A stretch of DNA of 64,000 nucleotides from Callorhinus ursinus. Its lineage: Eukaryota > Chordata > Mammalia > Carnivora > Otariidae. The stretch covers positions 1,217,644-1,281,643 of the forward strand of contig NW_020312904.1 of NCBI RefSeq assembly GCF_003265705.1, given 5' to 3'. The position numbers were made by a program, and so were the translations under genes. A model generated the notes under the pieces. That model did not search any database. It saw only the letters and a list, made by a program, of their open reading frames with translations, and was not told the origin of the DNA. Below, in pieces: positions 24,633 to 36,449 of the stretch; the stretch's first letter is position 1; every line of letters begins with the position of its first letter.

Positions 24633-25544
24633 GCACCTCACCGATTGTTAACGCCCCACCTGGACCAAGCCCGTGACGAACCCTCTTGACGCATTTCCTT
24701 GGGCTTTCGGCAGGAGGACACTTCCAGTCTCTCTGCTTCTTACATTAGGGTCCAGGCCCCCAGATGGGATCTTGCCATCAGTGTGCGCCTGGCAGGGGGC
24801 AGTGCACCCCATCTGTAGCTGCACTGGAGAATCTGGGGTGAATGGGTCTGGGGAGAAGGCATGGGGGCTGGAGAGGGGGCTGGAGTCGAGCGTGCCCAGG
24901 GAGGCTCTCTGGACCCTGGGGAGGCAGGAGCTGGGGTGGGGCCGTCCCTCCTGGAGCTGGGCACTGCCTTCTTGTCTCCAGAACAAATAAGACGTTTGTC
25001 CCCCACTCCGAGGGCTGCTTCCTGAGTGATTTATGGCCCTCTTATGAAGCCCTCCTAAGGGTATGGATTTCTTTAAAATATAATTTACATTTGGGGGACA
25101 ACTGATCACCATTCTGCCTTCTCCCCCGAATCTGAATCAGAACCACAGGCTGGTTGCTGAGGGTCCTCCACACCCCAGCCTTGTGGTCCCTCAGCCTGGC
25201 CAGCCTGGCCTGGGGTCCAGCAAGTGCCCACTCAGTCGAAACATGGACCACCCAGCTCCAGGCAGGCCCCCGAGACTCACGGGACAGGTGACCCTATGGC
25301 TGGGCTTCTGGGGTCCAGGGCTGAGGGGGCTATGCCTGTCCCTCTGTGTGGGCAGAGCCAGCCCCCTTCCCCACACCCGTCCCCTGGTCTAACTGACGTG
25401 GGCTGGCCCTTCCTTCCTCACGTGGGGGCTGCATTCCCAGTCCTACCCTGCAGGTGTTCTGTCTGTCCGGGGCGGCCGGAACTCATCACCACCCTGGAAG
25501 AGGCTGGGCAGGTATCGATCTCGATCGGTTAATAGAAAATGCCA

Positions 25545-25605
25545 CTCAGAGGTGTGGTATGACTCGCCTGAGTCCCCCGGCTTGTAAGTGCTGGAACTGG
25601 CCGGC
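25545..25605 (+). mobile_element. Possible MIR fragment
   Basis: The run of gactcgcctgagtc and cttgtaagtgctggaactgg resembles the MIR 3' part (cttgcccaaggtc, then agtaagtggcagagctggg). Short and uncertain. Confidence 0.45.
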
Positions 25606-25675
25606 CTTTGAAGGACGCATGAAGGGTCCCAGCTGCAAACCTGCTCTGTTAACTGTGAATCCACTGCCAGTATAT

Positions 25676-25705
25676 AATTTTTATTATTAATTATTATTAA
25701 TATAT
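25676..25705. repeat. AT-rich simple repeat (ATT-type)
   Basis: tttttattattaattattat and neighbouring bases form a short AT-only stretch in otherwise GC-rich DNA. Confidence 0.85.
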
Positions 25706-26292
25706 GGGTTCTGAATGAGACCTTGTACATGAAATCCTTAGGGGTTAGCTGTAAATATCCGTCACCATGTCAAGAGCAGGTGCGCTCGTGGGGCCGGGAG
25801 CCACACCGTGGAAACACAGGCCCCAGACACTCGGGTGCCAGGTCAGGGGCCCCTCCTTCCCCCGGGCGGGGTGAGCCCGGCAGAAAGCCGTGCAGACAGA
25901 GGGGTTGCTGTGCCCAGCGTGGCATTAAGCCTCCCCACCGGTGTCCAGCAGGCTCATCCCCCAGCTGAGCTGGGAGACCTGCCCGCCGTGGGCCTCGCCA
26001 TGGAAGGAGCAGGCTCTCTGGGTGAGCGTGTGGACAGTGGGCTGATGGGCCCCGGGGAAGCTGCAGCAGCCAGAAGCTCCTCGCGGGGGTCCTGGACGTG
26101 TGGGGTTGCTGGATGAACCTGCCGGCCACCCTGACTGATGGAAACGGTCTGCATGCAGCTGGGGCTGTGGCAAACCCCAGGGCTCTGGCAGGGCCGTCGG
26201 TGAGATAAAGAGCAAACGAATTAAACAGTGAAGAAAGCAGGGGGAAGGGCGGAGGGACTCGGAGGGCCCTGTCTGAGGCAACGTATTGATCC

Positions 26293-26714
26293 TACTAGTG
26301 TCCTGGGGCCTATGACAAATTACCCCAAACCTGGTGGCTTGAAACAGTTCCCTAGAGCCTGGGGAAGAGAATTCTAAGCTCGGTGTGACGGGGCTGAGGC
26401 TGCGGTGTCAGCCGTGAGTGCTCGTCCTCCTGAGGCTCCGGGAGAACGGCCCCTGGCGGCCGATGACCAGCCCCGGCTGGCGGCCGCGTCTCTGCGGGAC
26501 TCACCCCACAGCCTCACCTCCGTAGTCAACCTCTCCTGCCTCCCTCTGATAGGGACGCCGGTGGTCACATTTAGGGCCTGCCCAGAGAACCGGGGATCGC
26601 TTCTCATCTCAAGACGCTCAACTCAATCCCACCCGCCACGTCGCTCTTGCCACGTGAGGGGACGCCCGCCGGTTCTGGGGATGGGGTCCCGCACGCTTGC
26701 TGTTCAGGCCACCA
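26293..26714 (-). mobile_element. MLT1-like LTR (ERVL-MaLR), antisense, nearly complete
   Basis: The left end tactagtgtcctggggcc, then caaattaccccaaacctggt and ggcttgaaacag, matches the reverse complement of an MLT1-type LTR 3' end. Further on come a degenerate tctgatagggacgccggtgg, then catttagggcctgccc, then catctcaagacgctcaac. The right part has cgctcttgccacgtgagggg and ggttctggggat before tgttcaggccacca. Order matches over about 420 bp, the length of a whole LTR. The CpG-rich middle (26390-26520) is the most diverged part. Solo LTR, no internal region seen. Confidence 0.75.
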
Positions 26715-26873
26715 TGGGCCTCCGCATCTTGAAATGCTTAATAATTTGTCTGTGAACTTGTGTTTCAAGGTGAACGCGGTGGGGCCCTGGAGCTCAGAGC
26801 CTCCTGCCACCCCCAGCCCCTCCCCGCCCCTCAGCCACCAGAGGTGACACGAGACCCCTGTCCTTCCTCCCCA

Positions 26874-26931
26874 GGGGGACTGGGCGGGGCGGGGTTGCCT
26901 CGGGGCAGGGCAGGTGGGGGCGGAGGGAGGG
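26874..26931 (+). other. Dense G-run cluster with GC boxes
   Basis: There are nine runs of three or more G between 26874 and 26931 with spacers of 1 to 7 bases. The stretch gggcggggcgggg (26882-26894) contains overlapping GC-box (Sp1/KLF-type) sequences. It is a strong G-quadruplex candidate on the plus strand and could have promoter-like activity, but no transcript start can be read from sequence alone. Confidence 0.75.
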
Positions 26932-29485
26932 TGCATCATGCAGGTGGCTCTTGCCACCCACCTCCTCTCAATCCCGGGGCGACAGCAACCTAGGGGCAGT
27001 GGAGGTGACATCCCAAACCCTGGCTGGGCGTGGCAGGTCGGCAGCATGGGGCGTGAGGTCAAACCCAGGGAGGGCACGGCAGGAGGAGAGGGTACTTTGT
27101 GCCTTTATCCACAGTATTCGCACTTTTTGAATAAGGGTCCCCATTTCCCTTCTGTGCTGGACTCTGTCTGGTTTGGGGCGGCGTCAGGGGAGGGAGGTCC
27201 TGTGGGGAAACTGCCCCGGGTGACCAGGCAGGGTTCTAGGAGAGAGAAGCTGGACAGGTCGGCGATGCTGACTCGCTTTGTAAGTCCACTCGATGTGGAC
27301 GAGCGTGGAAGGAAGGGCCACTTGGCCCAGAAATGAAAGGGCAGGGAGGCCACAGAGGGCTGGACGAGCCAACTGGTTCTAGACTCTAGAGGAAGAAGTG
27401 AGATCCAAGAATTCTGATGGAAGGAGACCCAAACATTCCCGTTGACGGACTGACTCAAGGTGCAGGGAGGGTCAGCTCAGGCCCGGGGCTTTCCCTGGTT
27501 CCTGCGGCCTCAGGGCAGTTGCTATGAGGGAGCAGGGGGAGCAGAGATCTGAGAGCAAGCCCGAGGAAGAGCCTGCTGTGCCCCTGGCCCCTGGAGCCCA
27601 AGAGCAGCTGATGCAGGGGTGACTTCTTGGGTTCCAAGGGGCACCTGTCGCCAAGAAACCACAGCCCTGATCAGGAGCTTCTCGACTGTTGGACATTGAG
27701 ACAAGCCTGGGCTCCCAAACTTGCACGGAGAGGTGGGTGAAGGCCATCTGGCCCATGGGTGTGCACAGAGTGGTGGACAAGGGGTCCCGCCCAGGGTGAA
27801 GCCAGGCCCAGAGAACGCCCACCGGGAGGGCCTCTGGGAGGGGACAGGCCAGGGTCGGGACCCCTGCCCAGACCTGGGCCTCTGCCACCATCTCCCCCAA
27901 CTCTGGGACAGCCCTGGGCCGCTGGCCGCTGGGCTCCCCCTCAGCACACTCTCCAGTTAGCCGCGCTGTTGTCCACGTGTCATTTTGTGATGACTTTTAT
28001 CACATCTCAGTACCTTCGCTTTGCTTCTCTAGAAACAAGTAACTTTGTCAAGGTTACCCCAGTGCCAAGCAGCATTCTAGGGGCTTGGTTTTGTTTTCCT
28101 ATCTCAACCTGACGCTGTTTTCATCTCGACTTTCCTGAATTTGAACAACAGTGTAGAAATTGCAGAGCACATAGCCTGCGAGAGTGAAGAGTCAGTGCGG
28201 CGCAGGATGGTGGGACACGTCTTCCTGACCCCAAGCCCACGCTTTGCCTTCTGTGTCCTGCCTCTCCCACCCCAAACAACAATACTCCTTTCTTTGGAAC
28301 TTCCCTCCCCAACTTTTTAAAAATGGTCAGAGCATGCTGGTGCTGCAACACAATAGAACAGAGGTTTTCTATTCAATTTCCAACGAAAGCCAAATTCAAA
28401 CAGCAAAAGGAATAAAATATAAAGGGAAAAAAAAACTATCTTTACTGAAACCAGAAACAACCAACTGTAAACCATGGATTGTGAGGAAAGTGTCCAACAC
28501 ATAATATTTGGGCAAAATTTAAAACACCAGAAATAGCTATAAAATGTTTTAGATTCCAAGAAAGCTACCTATTTCTCCGAAAGCAGACAGAGGAGCCCAG
28601 CCAGCGAGCAGATGACTGGGAAGAAGGCCCGGTGCTGTGTTCCAAACCTCCCGGTAGAAGGGCTAGAACGGGGCAGACGTGCAGTCTATGCAGGGCTTGC
28701 AGAGTGGGGGATGTGGTGGTATCGTGGACTCCGTCACTGTGGGGCATTTGCTGAGGAGGGGTGCGTGTGCTGGACACTCGGCTTACAGCTCCCCCAAGCC
28801 CTGCCCTGGATTCCTTCCAGGAAGGTGCTGCTGACCTCCAGGTCACACCCCACATCTGCCTGGCGGAGACCCCGTGAGTGGCATCAGCTGAGGCCAGTAC
28901 CAGGCTCCTGGTGCACACACAGCACTCACTCTTCCTGGGAGGAGTGATGTGCTGAGAAGCTCGGTCCAGCCAGGACCTCCCTGGAGCTGGAGGTAGGATC
29001 AAGTTCTTGTCAAGAACAGGGACCGTGGGTGGGTAGATACCACCCCCAAGTCAACTGGGAGGGACATGTCAAAATGAACTTATTCAGAAATTTATATGTT
29101 AACAAAAGGCTCACAATAACCCACAACACGTTCACTCAGGACAAATGGATGGATCTTGGGAAGAACAAGGAGCTTTCTGGTATTTTCACTTGCTCTTTCC
29201 CATGCCTCCCACCCCCACAGCTTGCCTTGTGGTACCTTGAACACCAGCCACCCCACAGGTGCAGCCGCTGGACAGGGTAGGCCAGATTGGGAGGTCCTCA
29301 TGAAGTCCAGTCCCCAGGGAAGTGTCATTATTTGCCTTGTCTCTCAGCTCCCAGGAAAATCCCCACTCCCGGAGCTTTTTGCCTATGACTAGACTTGGCA
29401 TTAGCTGAACACAATCTGTGGAAATGCTCTAACATTTCGGTGGTCTGAAGAAGCAAGGCAGGTTTAGGCAAGGCAGACGATGACC
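26932..29485. other. Noncoding stretch, no gene seen
   Basis: No recognised coding sequence. 28300-28560 is AT-rich. A weak MIR-like phrase at about 28060-28085 (agtgccaagcagcattctag) is too short to call. Confidence 0.4.
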
Positions 29486-29522
29486 AAAAAAACAAAACAA
29501 AACAAAACAAAAACACAAAACA
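29486..29522. repeat. (AAAAC)n simple repeat
   Basis: aaaacaaaacaaaac-type run of about 37 bp, possibly an old retroposon A-tail. Confidence 0.9.
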
Positions 29523-30080
29523 ATAATAAGATCTAGAGGAAGAAGTATCTATAAGAGCCTTTGAAAAGCTCCAGAATATGATTATGAATATATAGAAACA
29601 TGCACAATGGGCAGGTTTCCACACGTGTCTAGGAAAATCCTGAGAAGGTCCTGGTCTCTCACCTCCGGAATTTGAGGCTCTGTAGAAATGAAAAGTGAAG
29701 GCTAAGGCAGGGTTATAGCTCCTTGAGCACTGAAGGCATACCCGACACACACAAAGCCTGGGAGACCGACTGGTTCAAGGCATTTAAGGATCATTCTGTC
29801 CATCAGTCGTTGACCAATTGACCATTAAACCAAGCAGGGACTTGAGTGGCCACATAAAATAGAGAGTACAAACTACAGAATTAGACCAGGTAATCACTAA
29901 ACAAAAAGCATCGAGGAAAATAACAAACAAAGAAAATAATAAGCCTTATGAAATCTGATTTCTGAAGTTGTCAAATCATATTACTTAAAAAGCCCATCTT
30001 TAAAACAAAAACTGAGACTTTCAAGGAAACAGGCAAGTATGATCCATACACAAAAGATTGGACTTACTAGACAAAGACTT

Positions 30081-30096
30081 TAAATACAATAGTTCA
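30081..30096. repeat. Left target-site duplication (16 bp) of SINEC
   Basis: taaatacaatagttca at 30081-30096 is repeated exactly at 30295-30310 on the far side of the SINE. Confidence 0.95.
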
Positions 30097-30294
30097 GGGG
30101 CGCCTGGGTGGTTCAGTCAATTAAGTGTTTGCCTTTGGCTCAGGTCATGATCCCAGAGTCCTGGGATTGAGTCCTGCATTGGGATCCTTGCTCAGTGGGG
30201 AAACTGCTTCTCCCTCTGCCCCTCCCCCTGCTTGTGCTCTCTCTCTCTCTCTCTCTCTCCAACAAATAAATAAATACCATCTTAAAAAAATAAA
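30097..30294 (+). mobile_element. SINEC (carnivore tRNA-derived SINE), plus strand
   Basis: It starts ggggcgcctgggtggttcag, with tRNA-like A-box and B-box regions, then a (CT)n run at about 30238-30258 and an aataaataaata tail. The middle (ctcagtggggaaactgcttc) is of the bear/seal/mustelid kind. The perfect 16-bp target-site duplication shows that insertion used L1-type retrotransposition machinery, as known for this family. It sits in an old L1 ORF1 relic. Confidence 0.97.
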
Positions 30295-30310
30295 TAAATA
30301 CAATAGTTCA
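30295..30310. repeat. Right target-site duplication (16 bp) of SINEC
   Basis: Exact copy of 30081-30096. The L1 relic continues after it. Confidence 0.95.
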
Positions 30311-31085
30311 AACATCTTCAAATGAAGGAAACCATGTCTAAACTAGAGGAAACTATGTCTAAGTAATTAGAGAAAGTATGAGAATGACATTTCACCAAAT
30401 AGAGAATATCAATAAAGGGAAAGAAATTATTTTTTACATTTAAATAATTTACATTTAAAATAATTAAAGAAACAAGTAAGATCTGGAAATTGACTAGTAC
30501 AATAACTCAAAGGAAAAATGTACTAGTGAGACATAACAGGAGGTTTGAGTTCACAGAAAGAAGAGTAATCAAACTTAAATATAGGTCATTATTTATTACC
30601 TAACCCATAGAACAGAAAAAAAAAATAGATAAAGAGACATTAACAGAACCTCAGAGACCTGTGAGAAAAGATCTAACATAACAGCATGATAAGGGTCCCC
30701 CAAAACTAGCAGAGAAATAAGGAGGCAGAAAGAACATTTGTAGTAATAATGACCAAGAGCTCTTCAGATTTGATTTAAAATATTAATTGACACATCCAAA
30801 AGCCCGATGAACTCTAAAGAGGGTAAAGTCAAAGAGATCTACACTTGGTTGTATAGTAGTTAAATTGCTGAGGGACAAAGACAAAGAGAGAATCTTGAAA
30901 TCAACAAGAGAAAACTGACTCTTCATGTATAAGAAATCATCCAAAGAGGAATAGCTGACTTCTCATGAGAAACTACAGGGGTCAGAAGACAATGAGATGA
31001 CATATTCAAAGGGCTGAAAGAATACTGTTAACCAAGAATTCTATATCAAGCAAGGTTATTCTTCAAAAACAGAGAAATGAAGGCA

Positions 31086-33050
31086 TGTATGGGAAGGAAC
31101 TCCTACATCTTAATAAAGAGCATCTATGAAAACCCACAGATAACATCATGCTTAATGATGAAGACTAAATGTTTTCCTCATATGATTGGGAATGTGACGA
31201 AGATGTCCACTCTTAGGACTTTTAGTAAAGATTGTAGTAGCCAAAGAAATTAAGCAAGAAAAATAAAGAAGTGGTATCCAGATTTGAAAGGGGAAATAAA
31301 ACTATATATGTTTATAGATGACAAGTCTTTTATATAAGAAAGTTATAAGAAATCCATTAAAAACCTTTATAATTTATAATGGAATTCACCAAAGTTGCAG
31401 GATATCAGATCAATATACAAAACCAAATTCCATATGGTCAAGATGAACAACCCAAAAAATAAAGTTAAGAATACAATTCCATGTACAGTAGCATCAAAAA
31501 GGAATAATGGTAACAAAAGAAGTGCAAGATTTGTATCCTCAAAACTAGAAAACATTATTCAAAGAAATTATTGAAGGGTATTTTATATGAGAAGCTGATC
31601 CTAAATTTCATATTTAAATGTGAGGAACTCAGGATAGCTAAAACATTCTTGAGAATGAGGAACTCAACATTCTTTAATTTTAAAACTCAACACAAAGCTA
31701 TAGTAACCAAGTCAAGGAGGTGTTAGCAAAAAGACGGACAGAGAGGTCTGACAAATGCAGTTGAGAGGGAAAAAAAAATAAATCCCTACATTTTTTGGTC
31801 AGTTGACTTTTAACAAGGTTGCCAAGAATATTTAACGGGAATGTGTAGTCTTTTCAACAATAAGTTTAAATGGCTATCTGTATGCAAAATAATGAAGTTG
31901 AACCTCTACCTCAAACCGCACACAAAAATCAACCCAAAATGAACTCTAGACAACGTAAGTGTTAAAACTTATACTCTAAATTCTTAGAAGGAAAACTCTG
32001 AGCAAATATTTGTAACTTTGGGTTACACAATTGTTTCATAGGTACTTCAGCAAAACCACAAGTGACGGGAAAAAAGTAATCCGTCTGATTGCATTAAAAT
32101 TATGGACTTTTGTGCTTCAAAGGATGCCATCAAAAAAGTGGAAAGATACCCCACAAAATGGGAGGAAATACTTGAAATATTTTGCATGTGGTAAGGGACT
32201 TCTAACCAGAATATACAAAGAACACTTAACAGCTCAATGATGAGACAGTAAGCATGAACCTGAATATACATCCCTCTAGAGAAGATGTACAAATGTCCAG
32301 TAAGCACGTGAAAATATACTCAAAATCATCAGTCATTGGGGAAATGCAAATCAAATAAAAGTAGATAGTATTCTAGACCCAGGAAGGTGATTAAAATAAA
32401 AAAGACAACAGCTAACATTGACAAGAAGGAAGAGAAATTAGAAACACCATTCATCGCAGATGGGAAATAAAAAAGTGCAGCCACTTTGGAGAACAGTTTG
32501 GCGATCCCACAGAACACATAGCCCAATAATGCGATCCCTTGGTACATACCCACGTCCACACAAGAATCTGTTCGTGAACATTCATAGTAACATTATTTAT
32601 AACGGCCAAAGAGTGGCTAGAACTCACATGGCCACTGGTTGATGAACAGGTAAATAAAGTGTGGCACACCCACACAATTGCATATTATTTGGCATCAGGA
32701 ACTGGAATAGTAATAATCACTGCACCATGGATGAACCTTACAAACATGATGCTGAGTGACAGCAACCAGTGGTAATGGACCACAAACTGTATGAGTCCAC
32801 TGGTATTAACTGCTCAGAATAGACCGATTCATGGAGACAGAAAGCAGACGAGTGTTTGGTGAAGCTGGAAAGTGGCTACTGATGGGGGTAGGGTTTCTTT
32901 GGGGGATGCTGAAAATATTCTGAAGGTAGATAGTGGTGATTATTGCTGAAGTCCACAAGAATAGTAGATACTGCTCAAGTGTCTGCCTGAATAGGCTGAA
33001 ACATCTGCTGGGTGAACTACCTTTCAATAAGACTATTTTTTTAAAATCAA
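31086..33050 (+). mobile_element. L1 ORF2 C-terminal half and 3' UTR relic
   Basis: The text jumps from the end of ORF1 straight to the reverse-transcriptase part of ORF2 near 31105, so the endonuclease and first RT part are missing. The RT box is present as Phe-Ile-Asp-Asp (tttatagatgac, 31311-31322), where L1 normally has Phe-Ala-Asp-Asp. ORF2 C-terminal text follows, with one surviving 69-codon open stretch at 32031-32240. Old L1 3' UTR runs to about 33050. Many stops and frameshifts. Age class L1M by recall. Confidence 0.87.
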
Positions 33051-33303
33051 GGGAGGGCTTGGAAGGAAGGGGAGGGGGTGCCAAACAGTGTGGGGAGACA
33101 ACCGATGAGTACTGACTGGGGGGGCTGTCCACAGTGCGTCCACATGGAGCATGAGAACGTGCAGAAACCACAAGGGGGGGGGGTTGCTACCGCTCAGGGA
33201 GTCCCACAAAATGTACAAATAAGGGCAAAGAAATGCAGGAACATTTGTTTGTAAAACAAATATATACATAATACTGTATATATGTATTTAAATTTTGACA
33301 AAG

Positions 33304-33320
33304 ACACACACACACACACA
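33304..33320. repeat. (AC)n microsatellite, about 8.5 units
   Basis: Uninterrupted ac repeat, ending where tacagagg begins. A smaller ac run of about 6.5 units lies at 33662-33674. Confidence 0.95.
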
Positions 33321-33399
33321 TACAGAGGACGAGTAGGTAAAAAGAAGTGTAAGGGCCCTGATTTAATTTATGAGCACTTGAAAATAGTCCTTGATGATA

Positions 33400-34110
33400 A
33401 TAAACCAAAGTAGATTTTTACAGGTGTGAAAGTAACCATTTGAAGTCCTAAACCAATAAATGAGTAGAAAAATCAGAAGGTGGTGACAATATCTAGGAAA
33501 TATGTAAGTGAGTTAATTTCCCCCTTTTACATAGTGGGTGTTAATACACTATCTAAAGTTAATAAATTTAGAAATAATTTTTAATTTTATTAAAATGTAT
33601 AAAAGCAACGCCCAGGAAAAAATAAGCAGATGAATTAACTTTCCAAATTATCAGAAGGAAAACACACACACACAGGAATTGCAAACCAAGTAGTAAAAGA
33701 CAGAAAACAAATAAAAATAGAAACATAGCAAAGGTGTCAGTAGAACTATAATCAAACACGTATATCACAAAAACGAATATAAATTAGGTAAATTCACTTT
33801 ATTAAAAGAAGATTCTCACATTAAAAGGGAAAGATCAGAATCCAGTATATGCTACATTACAAGAACCATCCAGAATGAAGTGGTGAAGAAAGTGGTGAGC
33901 ATACATGTAGACGAGTGTAAGCAAAGCAGAAGCTGGACTGGCGATGGTGATACCACACAAGGTTGTGATCAGTACCAGGAAACCGTGAAGGAGACAGGGA
34001 AAGCCACATGACAATGGTGATGAATACAATCCCAAAAGTCTTTATCACTTGTGCACCAAAAACATTGGTATTTGTAACCAACAGAGAGCAAAATCCACAG
34101 GAATTAAATA
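33400..34110 (+). mobile_element. Degenerate L1 fragment (inter-ORF / 5' ORF2 region)
   Basis: AT-rich text with L1 ORF2-start phrases such as cagtatatgctacattacaa (33843-33862) and cccaaaagtctttatcactt near 34031, in plus-strand order. Strongly diverged, boundaries approximate. Confidence 0.6.
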
Positions 34111-34660
34111 GCCAGGGGCACAGGAGTCCAAGTGTCTTAATTCGGGTTCCTGGACACAGGGCCAGGAACAGGGTTTGGGATGAGGTGAGTTTGGGAGGTG
34201 AGCCCAGGCTGTGGGAGTCGGGGGATGCAGGCAGTTACAGGTGAGCCACTGAGGGGCAGGGACTCCCAGGGCGGGGGGCTGCACACCATTCTGCTTCCTA
34301 TAGTTTGGGGGAACTGAAAGCAGGTGAGGAGGGCTGCCCAGCACAGCAGCCCCGTGACCTTGGGGTAGGTGGCTCCAGAGTATGTGGAGGGAGAGCAGCC
34401 TGGGACCCCAGAGGTGTCTGCCCTAAAGAGGGTATTTATTCTACTTTGCTCATCCCATGAGGTCCGGCAGACAAAATATATGTGAGACTTTGGGGGAGTA
34501 CAGTTGTTTAGTAAGGACGGTGTGCAACTCTGTATCCGACTCAGAAAACAGAGAAAAGAGCTTCTTATCAGACCCTGTGAATTATTTGCAAAGCTTCAGG
34601 AAGCCACCCAAACCTGCAGAAAACCTGGAGGGAAATAAAAATGAAATATGATCCCGTTGA
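34111..34660. other. GC-richer segment interrupting L1 relics
   Basis: Composition changes abruptly near 34112 and returns to L1-like text near 34660. The segment includes a gggcggggggctg run near 34269-34281. I do not recognise it; it may be a host segment between two L1 fragments or an unknown insertion. Confidence 0.4.
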
Positions 34661-35800
34661 AACCATATGATCTATATTAGCACCACGCCCAGAACAAGAT
34701 TATTCATTATGAATATTTCAAATTATGAATTTAAAAAAGATGACTAAGTAAATTAACCACTCAACTAAAAATAGAAACATAAAAGCAAAATAAATGTATG
34801 AAAGCAGAAGGATTTTATAAATAAATAAATCCAGGAATTAATGATGCATTAAAGAGGAAAAAATACACATAGTAAATGATTTCCAGAGAAGCTTCCTTAC
34901 CAGAACCTTATAAAATAAAAAATATCAAACTTAATTACAAAAGGGAAACAAAACACAAAATGAGAAATTTGAGTGGGGGATAACCAAAAATGGAGGCAGA
35001 CTATATACATATTATTTCTCTATATAAATAATTTGAAGAGCCAGAAGAATTAGGTGGTTATGCAAGAATTGATGAGTCTGTATCTGTCTATAGCTCTGTC
35101 TATCTATCTGTCTAACCATCCATTATTCATCTATCCATCCATTATCTATCTATCTATCTATCTACCATCCATCAGTCCATCATCTATCTATCCATCATCT
35201 ATCCATCCATCGGTCCATCATCTATCTATCTATCCATCATCCATCTTTTGAGAGTCCACAGATCACCTTCAGATGAGAATACAAATCTAAACCGACCAGC
35301 TGTTGTACACGAAGTTGAGAAAGTTGTCCAGTAGTTATTTCCCTTTAAATCACTCTTGCCATGAAAATTCTTTATTGAATTCTAGCAAAACTTCAGAAGA
35401 TAAATAATGTAGATATTATTTAAAATTTTGGGGACCTTTCTTTTTCAGATTTGTCACCAAATACAGACCAGAACATTACATGCACACACACAGAACTAGA
35501 AATGTGTCTAGTTTGTGAATAAAAATGCAGAAGCTCTACATAATATAGTAACAAGTACAATCCAACAGTTCATAGAGAGAAAAATATGCTAAGTGTGGTT
35601 CTTTCCAGGAACAAGAAATGATTTAATATTTGGAATGTAGTTACAAGTTAAGTCCATGAATGATAAAATAGAGATTGCTAATGATTCAGAATACATTGTT
35701 GATAGTACTGTATAAATTATTTAAAAAACAAGTCCTCCCAAAAAGTGAGTGATGGACCTGGGAAGGTCATCTTGCACAAGCTACACAAGTAGCCAATCAA
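34661..35800 (+). mobile_element. Degenerate L1 ORF2 fragment
   Basis: AT-rich ORF2-like text, e.g. ggattttataaataaataaa near 34810 and a segment around 35600-35660 resembling the RT-domain part, interrupted by the tetranucleotide array at 35076-35246. No open frame of note. Confidence 0.55.
35076..35246. repeat. Compound tetranucleotide array (TATC/CATC)n
   Basis: A mix of tatc, catc and gtcc/gtct words over about 171 bp, e.g. tatctatctatctatctacc at 35145-35164. The plus-strand open frame through it encodes Tyr/Ser/Ile repeats and is an artefact. Confidence 0.96.
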
Positions 35801-35808
35801 CAAAATGC

Positions 35809-35899
35809 AAAAAGTTCAAAGCACTAGACGCTAAGAAAAGCACGTTCCCAGGCCAGTGGCGCAGCATTCTTCTGAGAGGGTGGCCCGTTGAACGTGAGA
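35809..35899 (+). repeat. Left arm of a 91-bp inverted repeat
   Basis: It aligns without gaps to the complement of 36450-36540 with 82 of 91 positions identical; the last 38 positions (35862-35899) are perfect. It contains gagagggtggcccgttgaac. I do not recognise it as a known SINE, DNA-transposon end or small RNA. The two arms flank about 550 bp that include an L1 3' end. Confidence 0.93.
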
Positions 35900-36059
35900 T
35901 GCGCATGGCACTGATGGGTCAGGGACACACAGGACGAACCCTCCCAAAGCCCTCGTAGCAGCCCTGTGACTTTGCCATTTCTCCTCTCTCGGGAGCATAT
36001 TCTAGAGTGTCTCTCAGATTTCTTCTCATTTAAAACCTTACCCTGCACAAATGCCTTAC

Positions 36060-36420
36060 ACAAGAGCAAAGATAAACAGTTCCATTTTTTAAAAAATAAT
36101 TACAAGTGCCTGGAACCAGTCTAAGTACCTCTATAATTTATGGATTACTGTGGAGCTATTTAAAAAAGAATGTATTAGAATAGCTCCAAAATCTACTGTT
36201 AAATGAGAAAGGCAAAATGCAAAACAGGGTGTATATGATGCTCCTATTAGTGTTTCTAAAAAGGGTGATTCATGTATGAACATACACAGAAATACAGACA
36301 GACCCATGTGGCCCAAAGCAGGTACAATGTCTTAGAAGGGCAAGCATATCTCAGGTGGAAAATAGCTGGCTTTTACTTGCATAACCTTTTGAATTATTTG
36401 ATATATCAACCATGCTGAAG
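36060..36420 (+). mobile_element. Ancient L1M 3'-end fragment, plus strand
   Basis: Phrases such as tataatttatggattactgt, then gttaaatgagaaaggcaaaa, then gggtgtatatgatgctccta follow the order of old L1M 3' ends. It lies inside the inverted repeat. Confidence 0.7.
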
Positions 36421-36449
36421 TGTTACTTCTCCATATATATGTACGCATG

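Larger units (their letters stand above)
29820..31085 (+). mobile_element. Ancient L1M/HAL1-like ORF1 relic, plus strand
   Basis: Characteristic ORF1-region phrases occur in order: attggacttactagacaaag (about 30055-30075), agagaatatcaataaaggga (near 30401-30420), cctcagagacctgtgagaaa (near 30649), caaagacaaagagagaatct (near 30877), and ccaagaattctatatcaagc near 31033. A SINEC interrupts it at 30097-30294. Frames are broken throughout. L1M and HAL1 share this region, so the exact subfamily is open. Confidence 0.87.

Noticed and set aside
32031..32240. 69-codon open frame
   Set aside because: It is the C-terminal part of a broken L1 ORF2, not an independent gene.
35076..35251. Possible clustered regular repeat array (CRISPR-like)
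   Set aside because: It is a degenerate tetranucleotide microsatellite; no spacers, and the genome is mammalian.
35749..35958. 69-codon frame across the inverted-repeat arm, considered as a ribosomal-protein retrocopy
   Set aside because: Similarity to any ribosomal protein was too weak to state; the arm is left unclassified.
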